This document shows positions 42,894 to 51,062 of a stretch of DNA of 64,000 nt, one piece after another (position 1 is the stretch's first letter; each line of letters starts with the position of its first letter). The translations under genes and the position numbers were made by a program. The DNA is from EB88 sp965199135. Lineage in GTDB: Bacteria; Acidobacteriota; Terriglobia; Terriglobales; Acidobacteriaceae. The notes beneath the pieces are model-generated. The model was not told the origin of the DNA, did not search any database, and worked only from the letters and a program-made list of their open reading frames with translations. The stretch is taken from assembly GCA_965199135.1 (NCBI GenBank), contig OZ240685.1, forward strand, positions 3,038,001-3,102,000, read 5' to 3'.

Positions 42894-44561
42894 ATGAGCG
42901 CTCCACTTCAACCATTCCGGATTCGCCGACTGGCATCCACATTCACCATTCTCGCTACGCTGTCCGCCGGTATCCTGATCGGCTCGGTCGTTGCGCATGG
43001 CGTGCATGGCCAGGACAAGGCAATTGACACGCGCGATGCCACACCGCTGCGCATCCCCGATCCCAAGAACCTCTCGACCACCTTTACTCAGATCGCGAAG
43101 GAAGTCGGCCCCGCTGTTGTCAACATCAACACCGAGACGCTCCCCAAGGAGCAGAAGACCGCCCGCCGCGGGCAGCAGCGCGGGCCCCATGGAATGTCCC
43201 CGCAGGGCCCCGAGGAGGGACAGGGCGGACAGGGCGGCGATGACGATGACGACAATGGCGGCGGCAGCGCCGGGCCAGGCGGTGACAATGGCGGCCTCCA
43301 GGACTTCTTCAACCGCTTCTTCGGCGGGGTTCCGGGTGGCCAGGGTGGCGGTCAGGACCAGGAACGGCGCGCACTGGGCTCCGGGTTCATTGTCGACGCG
43401 CGCGGCTACATCGTGACCAACAACCACGTGGTCGACAAGGCAGACCGCATCTACGTCAAGCTGACCACCGACCCCGAGAATGACCAGGGCCACCGCGCCA
43501 CGGTAGTCGGCGTCGACAAGGACACCGACCTCGCCGTAATCAAGATCGACGTCGGCCATTCGCTTCCCACGGTCAAGCTCGGCAACTCGGACGCCGCGCA
43601 GGTCGGCGATTGGGTTGAGGCGATCGGCTCGCCCTTCGACCTGTCGCAGACCGTCACCGCCGGCATCATCTCGGCGAAAAACCGCACGATCGACCAGGGC
43701 GTGGGTGGTCAGTTCCAGCACTTCATTCAGACCGACGCCGCGATCAACCCCGGCAATTCGGGTGGTCCGCTGCTCAACATGGCCGGCGAGGTTGTTGGCG
43801 TCAATACCGCCATTTACACCCAGTCCAATGGCTACATGGGCATCGGCTTTGCGATGCCTGCCAACACTGTCGTGAACGTCTATAACCAGCTCATCGGGCC
43901 AGATCACAAGGTGGTTCGTGGATCAATCGGCATCTCGTTCCAGCCGAGCATCACGAGCGCAGTCGCCAAGATGTACGGCGCCACAAGCGGTGTGCTGATC
44001 AGCATGGTCAACCCGACCGGCCCTGCAGGCAAGGCTGGCCTCAAGGCCAACGACGTGATCGTCTCTGTGGACGGCACGCCGATCAAGACGGGCAACGACC
44101 TGGTCGATAACATCTCGCCACGCAAGCCAGGTTCGACCGTGCAGATCGGCTACATGCGGAACGGCCAGAAGATGACCACAACCGTGACGATTGCAGATCG
44201 ATCCACCACCGTGAATGCACTGACCCCGGGTGACAACGACAATGGCTCGCCGGATAATCCAGGGCCGAATGCCTCCGAGAGCAAGCTTGGTCTCACCGTC
44301 ACGGATCTGCCGGCGAATGCGCCGAGCGGCTTCCATGGTGTGCTGATCCAGGCGGTCAAGCCGGGCTCCTTCGCCGACGAACTCAACCCGCCGATCGGGG
44401 CAGGCGAGATCATCGAGTCGGTCAACCGCAAGCCCATCCACACCAAGGCTGAGTACGATGCCATCGTTGCGACCCTGAAGTCCGGGGACGACGTGGTCTT
44501 TGAAGTCGCTCTGCCGCGGGCTGGACACAACACAACCCTTACCGGTGGAACTCTTCCGTAA
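42894..44561 (+). CDS. HtrA/Deg-family periplasmic serine protease with two PDZ domains
   Basis: The 555-residue protein has an N-terminal signal anchor (about 18-40) and a Gly/Asp/Gln-rich low-complexity stretch at about 88-158. A trypsin-like domain follows with the full triad: H178 in TNNHVV, D212 in DTDLAVIK and S289 in NPGNSGGPL. PDZ1 lies near 345-435 (GPAGKAGLKANDVIVSVDGTP) and PDZ2 near 455-545. It is a quality-control protease of DegP/DegQ type, but the long linker before the protease is unusual. It has its own upstream region of about 200 nt. Confidence 0.93.
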   Translation: MSAPLQPFRIRRLASTFTILATLSAGILIGSVVAHGVHGQDKAIDTRDATPLRIPDPKNLSTTFTQIAKEVGPAVVNINTETLPKEQKTARRGQQRGPHGMSPQGPEEGQGGQGGDDDDDNGGGSAGPGGDNGGLQDFFNRFFGGVPGGQGGGQDQERRALGSGFIVDARGYIVTNNHVVDKADRIYVKLTTDPENDQGHRATVVGVDKDTDLAVIKIDVGHSLPTVKLGNSDAAQVGDWVEAIGSPFDLSQTVTAGIISAKNRTIDQGVGGQFQHFIQTDAAINPGNSGGPLLNMAGEVVGVNTAIYTQSNGYMGIGFAMPANTVVNVYNQLIGPDHKVVRGSIGISFQPSITSAVAKMYGATSGVLISMVNPTGPAGKAGLKANDVIVSVDGTPIKTGNDLVDNISPRKPGSTVQIGYMRNGQKMTTTVTIADRSTTVNALTPGDNDNGSPDNPGPNASESKLGLTVTDLPANAPSGFHGVLIQAVKPGSFADELNPPIGAGEIIESVNRKPIHTKAEYDAIVATLKSGDDVVFEVALPRAGHNTTLTGGTLP

Positions 44562-44592
44562 CCACGGTAAGTCACAATGAAACTGTGACCAA

Positions 44593-44633
44593 AATGGTTC
44601 AGGCCTTCGAAATACAGGAAGGCCTGAACCATT
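44593..44633. terminator. Perfect 16-bp inverted repeat after the HtrA gene
   Basis: Arms 44593-44608 and 44618-44633 are perfect reverse complements of 16 nt with a 9-nt loop (GAAATACAG), beginning 32 nt after the HtrA stop. There is no T tract on the plus strand. On the minus strand the hairpin is followed by TTTT. It is likely a terminator or RNA stability element for htrA. Confidence 0.6.
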
Positions 44634-44759
44634 CGCAAATTGCAATCTCCACTGAGCCGATATACCCTCACGGAATAGCTCGAGCCCCCGGGCCGGGCTC
44701 ATGACTCGGACGGCGCCAACTCGGGCTTCAGCTCGAACTACTTTTTCGAGGTTGTTTCA

Positions 44760-45227
44760 ATGGCATTTCGTTTCTCACGGATCGCAGCGGTACAGTGTGT
44801 CGGCCTTGCGGCCCTGCTCGCCCTGACTCCGGCGTTCGCTTCCCGTTCGCACCGCGTCCTGGCTTCGGCTCACCACAAGACCACCCGCCACGGCAAGCAT
44901 CATGCGGCTGCCGTTATGGCCCACTGGGTCCCCGGCCAGCGCGAGATCGACCCGGATCGTACCCGCGCCATCCAAACTGCATTGATCAGCAAGAACTACA
45001 TGACCGGCGAACCGACCGGTGAGTGGGACAGCGATACCGAAGCTGCCATGCAGAAGTTCCAGGGCGACAACGGCTGGCAGACCAAGCTGATGCCCGACTC
45101 ACGCGCGCTAATCAAGCTGGGGCTCGGTCCGAACGGGACAGACGGTGCCGCGCTTGCCTCGAGCAAGAGTCTGCAGCAGTCCACCGGGTCCGATACCCTC
45201 GCGTCCGTGCACTCGATCCTGAACTAG
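44760..45227 (+). CDS. Secreted peptidoglycan-binding-domain protein
   Basis: The 155-residue protein has a signal peptide (cleaved after AFA, about residue 27), a His/Lys-rich mature N-terminus, and a PG_binding_1 fold at about 62-120 (DRTRAIQTALISKNYMTGEPTGEWDSDTEAAMQKFQ). It ends in a Ser-rich tail. There is no catalytic domain, so it probably binds peptidoglycan or a partner. It is a single gene followed by a good terminator. Confidence 0.85.
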   Translation: MAFRFSRIAAVQCVGLAALLALTPAFASRSHRVLASAHHKTTRHGKHHAAAVMAHWVPGQREIDPDRTRAIQTALISKNYMTGEPTGEWDSDTEAAMQKFQGDNGWQTKLMPDSRALIKLGLGPNGTDGAALASSKSLQQSTGSDTLASVHSILN

Positions 45228-45244
45228 CTCCACGCTTTGCAAAG

Positions 45245-45277
45245 AAGGCCGCCTCGTTGAGGCGGCCTTTCTCTTTG
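45245..45277 (+). terminator. Rho-independent terminator after the peptidoglycan-binding protein gene
   Basis: An 11-bp perfect stem (AAGGCCGCCTC at 45245-45255 with GAGGCGGCCTT at 45259-45269) with a 3-nt loop is followed by TCTCTTTG. It separates this gene from the convergent lysA. Confidence 0.88.
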
Positions 45278-45289
45278 TGCTGCGCCTCG

Positions 45290-46588
45290 CTAAACCTTCT
45301 CAGGCCGCAGGAGCTCCTGCACCGTCTCGCGCTTGCGGATCAGCTCTGCCCTTCCGCCTCGCACCAGCACCTCGGCCGGCCGTGGACGCGTGTTGTAGTT
45401 CGACGAAAGCGACAGCCCGTATGCCCCCGCATCGAGCACAGCCAGCAGGTCCCCACGCCTCAATGTCGGCAGCTCCCGCTCGCGTGCGAAGAAGTCGCCA
45501 CTCTCACACACCGGCCCGACCACATCGACCACTGCCCGCGCCTGCTTCTTCGCCGGGGCCTTGACCGGCTCGATCGCATGGTGGGCGTTGTAGAGCGAGG
45601 GTCGGATCAGGTCGTTCATGCCCGCGTCCGTGATCACGAAGCGCTTGTTCCCGTTCTGCTTGGTGTAGATCACCTCGGTGAGGAGCGCACCGGCCTGGGC
45701 TACCAGGAACCGTCCTGGCTCAAGGAGCAGGTCGACTTCGCCCAGCGCACCTCCGAGCGCCGCGCTCACCTGTGCCGCATACTCTGTGACCCTTGCCACG
45801 GGATCCCACTGCTGCGCCTCGCTGTACTCGATCCCAAGCCCTCCACCAATATCGATCGACTGCAGCGTTCGATCGCCTTCCCTCTGCAACTGGCGGAACA
45901 ACTCCGCCACCCGCGAGGCGGCGGCCCCGAACGGAACAGCATCGCGGATCTGCGAGCCGATGTGTACGCTCACTCCCCGCGCCTCGAGCCGCTTGTTTCC
46001 ACGCGCGCCCGCATAGAGCCGGGGTGCATCCTGCAGGGCGATCCCGAACTTGTGCTCACTCATGCCGGTCGAGATATAGGGGTGGGTGTCCGCGAAGACG
46101 TCCGGGTTTACCCGGAGGGCAAAGGGCGCACGTACCCCGCGCTTCGCGGCACGCTCGGCCAGCAGCTCAAGCTCTTCTTCACTTTCTACGTTGAAGATCC
46201 GAATGCCTTCGCGGAGCGCCAGGTCCATCTCGGGCGCCGTCTTGCCCACGCCAGAAAACACGACCCGCGCGGCGGCCCGGCGATCCGCCGCGAGCACCCG
46301 CTCCAGCTCCCCGCCAGAAACGATGTCGAAGCCGGAGCCTAGCCCGGAAAGCAGCTTCAGAATCGCGAGAGCCGAATTGGCCTTGACGGAATAGCAGACC
46401 AAGTGCGGCCGTCCGGCAAATGCCTCCGCAAACATGCGGTAGCGCGCCGTGATGGCGTCGGCCGAGTACACGTAAAGTGGAGTCTTCCACTTGCGGGTGA
46501 GCTTCTCGAGAGAAATCCCCTCGCAGTGGAGCGTGTCTTTTGGTTTCGGACGAAGGAAGGGCCGGGTGCTGGCAGAAGAAGAACTCAC
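45290..46588 (-). CDS. lysA: Diaminopimelate decarboxylase
   Basis: The 432-residue PLP enzyme (alanine-racemase fold) has the cofactor lysine in VCYSVKANSALAILKLL, the glycine loop in IDIGGGLGIEY, and the C-terminal CESGDFFARERELP active-site Cys motif, then GAYGLSLSSNYNTRPRPAEVLV. It makes L-lysine from meso-diaminopimelate. Size is normal. It appears monocistronic. Confidence 0.96.
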   Translation of the reverse strand: MSSSSASTRPFLRPKPKDTLHCEGISLEKLTRKWKTPLYVYSADAITARYRMFAEAFAGRPHLVCYSVKANSALAILKLLSGLGSGFDIVSGGELERVLAADRRAAARVVFSGVGKTAPEMDLALREGIRIFNVESEEELELLAERAAKRGVRAPFALRVNPDVFADTHPYISTGMSEHKFGIALQDAPRLYAGARGNKRLEARGVSVHIGSQIRDAVPFGAAASRVAELFRQLQREGDRTLQSIDIGGGLGIEYSEAQQWDPVARVTEYAAQVSAALGGALGEVDLLLEPGRFLVAQAGALLTEVIYTKQNGNKRFVITDAGMNDLIRPSLYNAHHAIEPVKAPAKKQARAVVDVVGPVCESGDFFARERELPTLRRGDLLAVLDAGAYGLSLSSNYNTRPRPAEVLVRGGRAELIRKRETVQELLRPEKV

Positions 46589-46636
46589 CTCCTGAGCCTA
46601 GCGTCCCGGCCCCTGCTTGCCAAGCGGAGCGGGCGC

Positions 46637-47071
46637 TCAGGCCCGCGGCTGGATCACCGGGGGCACCGATGCACCGCTATTCGCCGGCAGCATCCAGGTT
46701 TCTTCCGGCATGACGATCCAGAAGACGATGTAGGCGACCAGGCCTGCGCCACTTGAGAAGACGGTGATCAGAACAGTCAGCACACGGACCCAGGTCAGAT
46801 CCCAGTGGTAGTGCTGCGCAAGCCCGGCGCAGACGCCCGCTACCATGCGCTGCGTGCGTGGCCGCTGCAGCTTAGTCAGCACATCGCCATAGGGCACTGG
46901 CTGCGGCGCGTTCCAGGCAGGATCGACCGGCATCTGTCCCGACGCGGCCCATGTGGTCTGTGCGCTCTGCGACGCATTCTTGCCGACCGCCTCAGCTGTC
47001 GCCGCGGCACCACAATTTGAGCAAAACCGTGCACTTCCACTTAGTTCACTTCCACAGCGCGCGCAAAACAT
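46637..47071 (-). CDS. Zinc-ribbon / PspC-domain membrane protein
   Basis: From the ATG at 47071 it is 144 residues. An N-terminal zinc ribbon (MFCARCGSEL, then RFCSNCGAAA) with two CxxC pairs is followed by a Gln/Pro linker. A PspC domain of about 75-125 closes it (RMVAGVCAGLAQHYHWDLTWVRVLTVLITV, one membrane hairpin ending in MPEE). PspC proteins act in envelope-stress control. The frame also permits a start 14 codons upstream. Confidence 0.85.
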   Translation of the reverse strand: MFCARCGSELSGSARFCSNCGAAATAEAVGKNASQSAQTTWAASGQMPVDPAWNAPQPVPYGDVLTKLQRPRTQRMVAGVCAGLAQHYHWDLTWVRVLTVLITVFSSGAGLVAYIVFWIVMPEETWMLPANSGASVPPVIQPRA

Positions 47072-47134
47072 AGGGCGACTCTCCTCGGTACTCAGTGGAT
47101 ACGCACTCATCATGCGGCCGGTTCCGTCCCAAGA

Positions 47135-48346
47135 TCAATCCCCCTCAAACGGATGGCGGATCAGCTTGCGCGCCTCGTCGCCCTGCGCCGTGTTGCTACC
47201 CGCGTCGACCGCGTCCTGGTAGTTGACGACCGCCTTTGCATGATCGCGCATCAGGTCGTACGACTTTCCCGCTGCCAGCAGGCAGCGCTGCTTCAGCTCA
47301 GGGCTGGTCGTCGCGATGAACGCCGCGCTCCGGTACGCCGCGGCAGCCGGCCCGTACTGCTTCTGCCCGCGCAGCGTATCCCCCAGGCCAAAGTAGGCGA
47401 GTTCCAGGTGCGCGTTGTGGAAGTAGCCGGGCTGCTGCGCCTCCCCGAGAACGCGCTGGTACTGCGCGACCGCCTGCGATGCCGATCCCTCGTCCTTCTG
47501 GAGGTTCGCAACCTCGAGCTGAAACAGGTAGTCATGCGGGTATTGGGTGGCCAGGCTCTCCGCAACCTTCTCCGCCTCGCCATACTTCGCCTCGCGCCGC
47601 AGAAAGAGCATCATGCAGGTTCGCGCCTCGACCGAAGTACGAACCCCATGAGCCGCCGCCTGCTCCAGCATGGCCATGCCCTTCTCCTTGGATCCGGAGA
47701 TCCCGGCAACCCCGATCAGGAGGCGAAATGAGAGCGGCAATGCACCCACGACGTACTCATAGTTGCCGACCACGAGGTTCGCATCGATGTAGTTCGGGTC
47801 CTTGCGCAGCACATCCTGGTCGTCGTTCTTGGCGCTGATCGCCAGCCGCAAAGCCGCCGGGAAGCTGCGCTCCGCAAGCGCCGTGTAGGCAGCGAGCAGG
47901 GAGCGCGCCCAACTCCGTGCATACAGCGCATGCAGATCATTGGGATTGCGGACCAGCAGCGCATTTGCCTGGCCAACGGCCTTATCCACCAGCCCCTTCA
48001 CCTCGTCGCGAACAGACGGGTTCTCGACCACAACATGCTTGCCCGTGAGAAAGCCGTCGTTGGCGTAAAAGGTCGTGTCAAGAAGATCGAGCCGGTTGAG
48101 TTCCTTGAAGATCGTCGCGTCCAGGATGAAGTCGGTTGCCAGCGGACTCTGCGGGTGTTCCTGGCTGATGCGCTCGAAGTGCTGCAGCGCGGTGTCATAG
48201 TCCATCGCGTAAAACGCATCGAATGCCTGCTCAACCGCCGGCGTCCGGTTCAACGGATCGGTGGTGACCTCTGCGCCTGCTCCGATTGCGGCGAACACCA
48301 GGCATGCCACTGCCGAAACGATTCTCCGCTTCACCCCTTGCTTCAC
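47135..48346 (-). CDS. Secreted TPR-repeat protein, unrecognised function
   Basis: I place the start at a GTG at 48346 (GGGAG 7 nt upstream), giving 403 residues. A signal peptide (IVSAVACLVFAAIGAGAE, residues 9-26) is followed by helical TPR-like repeats: VEQAFDAFYAMDYDTALQHF, AEKVAESLATQYPHDYLF and GLGDTLRGQKQYGPAAAAYR. The middle third has non-canonical helices. It could be a periplasmic scaffold. It lies 49 nt downstream of thiD on the same strand, with no clear link in function. Confidence 0.8.
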   Translation of the reverse strand: MKQGVKRRIVSAVACLVFAAIGAGAEVTTDPLNRTPAVEQAFDAFYAMDYDTALQHFERISQEHPQSPLATDFILDATIFKELNRLDLLDTTFYANDGFLTGKHVVVENPSVRDEVKGLVDKAVGQANALLVRNPNDLHALYARSWARSLLAAYTALAERSFPAALRLAISAKNDDQDVLRKDPNYIDANLVVGNYEYVVGALPLSFRLLIGVAGISGSKEKGMAMLEQAAAHGVRTSVEARTCMMLFLRREAKYGEAEKVAESLATQYPHDYLFQLEVANLQKDEGSASQAVAQYQRVLGEAQQPGYFHNAHLELAYFGLGDTLRGQKQYGPAAAAYRSAAFIATTSPELKQRCLLAAGKSYDLMRDHAKAVVNYQDAVDAGSNTAQGDEARKLIRHPFEGD

Positions 48347-48395
48347 TCGATACTCCCGTCCACACCATTGTGACGTGTGGAGAGACCCCGTAGCC

Positions 48396-49229
48396 TCACT
48401 GTCCGGAAGATAGAGGGTACAGATGGTGCATCGGCCCCCGCCCGTGGCCGACCGGGTAGGCGGCGCGCATCGCCGCTTCCACGTAGCGCTTTGCCCCCCG
48501 GACAGCATCCTCGAGCCCTCGGCCCTCCACCAGGCCGCAGAGCAGCGCCGAGGAGAACGCACAGCCGGTGCCGTGCGTCGCCCTGGTATCGACCCACTCG
48601 CCCGGTACCCAGGTGCCTGCGGAGGCGCCCGGCAGCAGCAGGTAGTCGTCCGGTGTTCCATGGTGATCGAGGTGGCCACCGGTGACCACAATGGCCGTAT
48701 CGCGCAATCGCCGCTGGAGCTCGGCGGCCAGGCCCGGCACGGCGTCGCGGGCTTCCGCCGAGCTGCCGCCAAGCAGTGCTGCTTCGGCAAGATTCGGCGT
48801 GATCACGGTCGCAAGGGGCAGAAGCTGCTCACAAAAGGCAGGCAGCGCATCCTCGTCGAGCAGGGTGGCCCCGGAGCTCGAGCGAAGAACCGGATCCACA
48901 ACAACCGGGATGCCGTGCTGCTCGCTCCGCATGCGACCGAGCCAGTCTGCGACGGCCTCAACAACAGCCCGGCTGCCCAGCATGCCGATCTTGATCCCTG
49001 AGACCTGAAGGTCTTCGGACAGGCAATCGAGCGTTTCGCTGACATAGGCCCCTGAAACCGGGGACGAGCTGCGCACGCCGAGAGTGGATTGCACGGTCAA
49101 CGCCGTCGCACAGGCAACTCCGTAGTGGCCGAAGGCGGCAAACACCTTCAGATCGGCAGTGAAGCCTGCTCCCGAGGAGGGGTCGAAGCCGGCGATCGAC
49201 ACATTAGTTTTGGTAACCATCTTTGCCAA
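48396..49229 (-). CDS. thiD: Bifunctional hydroxymethylpyrimidine / phosphomethylpyrimidine kinase ThiD
   Basis: The 277-residue ribokinase-fold enzyme has VSIAGFDPSSGAGFTADLK for the HMP site, VVVDPVLRSSSGATLLDEDAL, TPNLAEAALL and the anion hole/catalytic Asp in RATHGTGCAFSSALLCGL. It phosphorylates HMP twice for thiamine pyrophosphate synthesis. The ATG at 49220 is a possible start 3 codons later. I looked for a TPP riboswitch upstream and found no THI-box core. Confidence 0.94.
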   Translation of the reverse strand: MAKMVTKTNVSIAGFDPSSGAGFTADLKVFAAFGHYGVACATALTVQSTLGVRSSSPVSGAYVSETLDCLSEDLQVSGIKIGMLGSRAVVEAVADWLGRMRSEQHGIPVVVDPVLRSSSGATLLDEDALPAFCEQLLPLATVITPNLAEAALLGGSSAEARDAVPGLAAELQRRLRDTAIVVTGGHLDHHGTPDDYLLLPGASAGTWVPGEWVDTRATHGTGCAFSSALLCGLVEGRGLEDAVRGAKRYVEAAMRAAYPVGHGRGPMHHLYPLSSGQ

Positions 49230-49424
49230 ACTGAAACTCCGGCTACAGCCGATTTGCTATGCAAGGATTGCACAGCTCACGGGTCAAGGCGTTCAAGCCG
49301 AATAGGATAGGGACGCCGGGAAGGAAATACACGGTACCGCCACAAATGCTCGATTACCCCCTTTTCTACCCCTTTTGGGTCAGAGAAATGGTCATAGAGG
49401 CCTCTTCTAAGTACCGTCTGTGCT

Positions 49425-49453
49425 TTGACTTACAGATTTTGATCTGCTTCAAT
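49425..49453 (+). promoter_or_regulatory. Possible promoter of rlpA
   Basis: TTGACT is followed after 17 nt by TTCAAT (4 of 6 matches to the -10 consensus), ending about 15 nt before the rlpA ATG. It would give a very short leader, so confidence is low. Confidence 0.3.
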
Positions 49454-49467
49454 TTGTTGGGAGACAT

Positions 49468-49974
49468 ATGACAAAACAAACCAACCATCACACGTCCCGG
49501 GCACGTCGCTTCTCGACCTACGCCGGCGTGGGTATGGCGAGTCTGCTAGCACTCTCAAGCGCAAACGTCGCAACGTCGGCGAAGGCGCCCAATATTGCGG
49601 CTGCCTCCGCGAACGCGCAGCCGACCCAGAAGAAACACTGGTACCAAGTTGGATTCGCGTCCTGGTACGGTGGTGGCTTCCAGGGTCATGCGACGGCCAG
49701 CGGCGAGAACTACAACATGACAGACCTGACCTGCGCTCACCGCAGCCTGCCCCTGGGCACGCTCATCCGGGTCACCAACCTTGTCAACCATAAGTCGGTA
49801 GTGGTGCGCGTGAACGATCGCGGTCCCTACCTGGCCAGCCGGGTGGTCGATCTGTCGTATGCTGCTGCGCATTTTCTCGGCTTCGATGGTACCGCCAAGG
49901 TACGCCTTGACATCCTGAATCACGGAACGGAGCTCGCTGCCGTGCAGAGCCCGCTTCCGATCATGGGTCACTAG
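49468..49974 (+). CDS. RlpA-like secreted protein (double-psi beta-barrel)
   Basis: The 168-residue protein has a signal peptide (about residues 1-38) and then the RlpA double-psi beta-barrel: VGFASWYGGGFQGHATASGE, LTCAHRSLPLGTLIRVTN, VVVRVNDRGPY and RVVDLSYAAA. The barrel Asp in VNDRGP is present. RlpA proteins act on peptidoglycan, some as lytic transglycosylases of denuded glycan strands. There is no SPOR domain. GGGAG sits 5 nt before the start. The pyrF frame begins 2 nt after its stop. Confidence 0.92.
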   Translation: MTKQTNHHTSRARRFSTYAGVGMASLLALSSANVATSAKAPNIAAASANAQPTQKKHWYQVGFASWYGGGFQGHATASGENYNMTDLTCAHRSLPLGTLIRVTNLVNHKSVVVRVNDRGPYLASRVVDLSYAAAHFLGFDGTAKVRLDILNHGTELAAVQSPLPIMGH

Positions 49975-49976
49975 CG

Positions 49977-50741
49977 CTGTCAGCCAGCCCCCTGAGTCTT
50001 GCGGAAGCCCGTGAGCGCCTGATCCTGGCGCTCGACTTCCCCTCCTCTGCTGCCGCACTCACCTTTCTCGACAATCTGCGCCAAACCGTCCCTGCGGAAG
50101 CCCGTCCACGCTGGGTCAAGGTCGGGCTCGAACTGTTCTACGCCGCGGGCTCCTCGCTGGTGGAACGGCTGCGTGTCGAGGGGTACGAGGTCTTCCTCGA
50201 TCTCAAGTTGCACGACATCCCCAATACGGTTGCGCAGGCGGTCCATTCGCTCCTGGCGCTTGAGCCGGCACTGCTGACCATCCACGCGACGGGAGGGGCC
50301 GCCATGCTCGACGCTGCTGCCAGGGCTGTTCACGGCACGTCGACACGGCTGCTTGCCGTCACGGTGCTCACCAGCACGGACCACGCGCAACTCGCCGCAA
50401 CAGGCGTACGCACAGAGCCGGCGGCCCAGGTTCTCCGGCTCGCCACCCTCGCCCACAACAATGGGGTGAGTGGGATCGTCTGCTCGGCACTTGAAGCGGC
50501 TGCACTGCGGCAGGCCTTTTCGGAGAGCTACCTGGTCACGCCAGGGATCCGCCCGCATGGCGCAGCGCAGAATGACCAGCAGCGCGTGATGTCCCCAGCC
50601 GATGCGCTCGGCGCCGGAGCGACCCAGTTGGTCATTGGCCGCCCGATCACGGCCGCTGCCGCGCCGGCTGCGGCGTACCTCGGCATCCTGTCCGAAATAG
50701 CCCACGCACTGCCGGGCGAAAACGACAAAAGCCCGGCCTGA
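49977..50741 (+). CDS. pyrF: Orotidine 5'-phosphate decarboxylase PyrF, with non-canonical start
   Basis: The frame codes LILALDFPSSAAALTFL, WVKVGLELFYAAG, catalytic FLDLKLHDIPNTV (Lys and Asp of the active site), LVTPGIRP and VIGRPITAAA, all PyrF hallmarks. Yet the frame has no ATG, GTG or TTG between a stop at 49908 and a GTG at 50160, which is already past the conserved ALD motif. The CTG at 49977, 2 nt after the rlpA stop, is the best start and would give 254 residues; CTG at 49992 is the alternative. It decarboxylates OMP to UMP. Confidence 0.85.
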   Translation: MSASPLSLAEARERLILALDFPSSAAALTFLDNLRQTVPAEARPRWVKVGLELFYAAGSSLVERLRVEGYEVFLDLKLHDIPNTVAQAVHSLLALEPALLTIHATGGAAMLDAAARAVHGTSTRLLAVTVLTSTDHAQLAATGVRTEPAAQVLRLATLAHNNGVSGIVCSALEAAALRQAFSESYLVTPGIRPHGAAQNDQQRVMSPADALGAGATQLVIGRPITAAAAPAAAYLGILSEIAHALPGENDKSPA

Positions 50742-50756
50742 AGCCGGGCTTTTCTA
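50727..50756 (+). terminator. Rho-independent terminator overlapping the pyrF stop
   Basis: The 11-bp stem (50727-50737 with 50743-50753) has a 5-nt loop containing most of the pyrF TGA. The right arm ends in TTTT. The matching A tract on the left suggests it also terminates the convergent zinc-ribbon gene. Confidence 0.87.
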
Positions 50757-50772
50757 CGTCTCTATAGTCGAT

Positions 50773-50952
50773 TTACAGCTTCTCGTGAAACTCGCAGGCT
50801 GAGCACGAGATGTACACGCCGCCTGGCGTTCCGCGCTCGCGGTCCTTCACACGCTTCACAATCCGTGTCGGTTTGGAGCACTTCGGGCAATCCGTGCTCT
50901 TGGTGGTGTCCATGACCTTTTTCCGGTCAGCAGTTTTCGCAATCTTCGCCAT
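50773..50952 (-). CDS. Small zinc-ribbon protein (59 aa)
   Basis: A 59-residue frame on the minus strand starts at the ATG at 50952 with GAGG about 8 nt upstream. It encodes a basic N-terminus, then CPKC at residues 22-25 and CSAC at residues 50-53 in VYISCSACEFHEKL. This is a two-CxxC zinc knuckle, probably binding one Zn. The Lys/Arg-rich middle could bind nucleic acid. I know no function. Confidence 0.72.
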   Translation of the reverse strand: MAKIAKTADRKKVMDTTKSTDCPKCSKPTRIVKRVKDRERGTPGGVYISCSACEFHEKL

Positions 50953-51062
50953 GCCAGTTCCTCATCCGCTCTTGAGAGTGTGTGCCTGGTGCCAGGAGGC
51001 TCAACCGCAAGGGAGCCCAAGCCGGCAGCACAAATGCACTTTTTCTATCGTACACGAGGGAG

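Noticed and set aside
49230..49467. Possible riboswitch (ydaO, GEMM or TPP) in the rlpA/thiD divergent leader
   Set aside because: A GCCGAAT-like piece and a GGGACGCC piece are present, but the ordered conserved cores of these classes are not.
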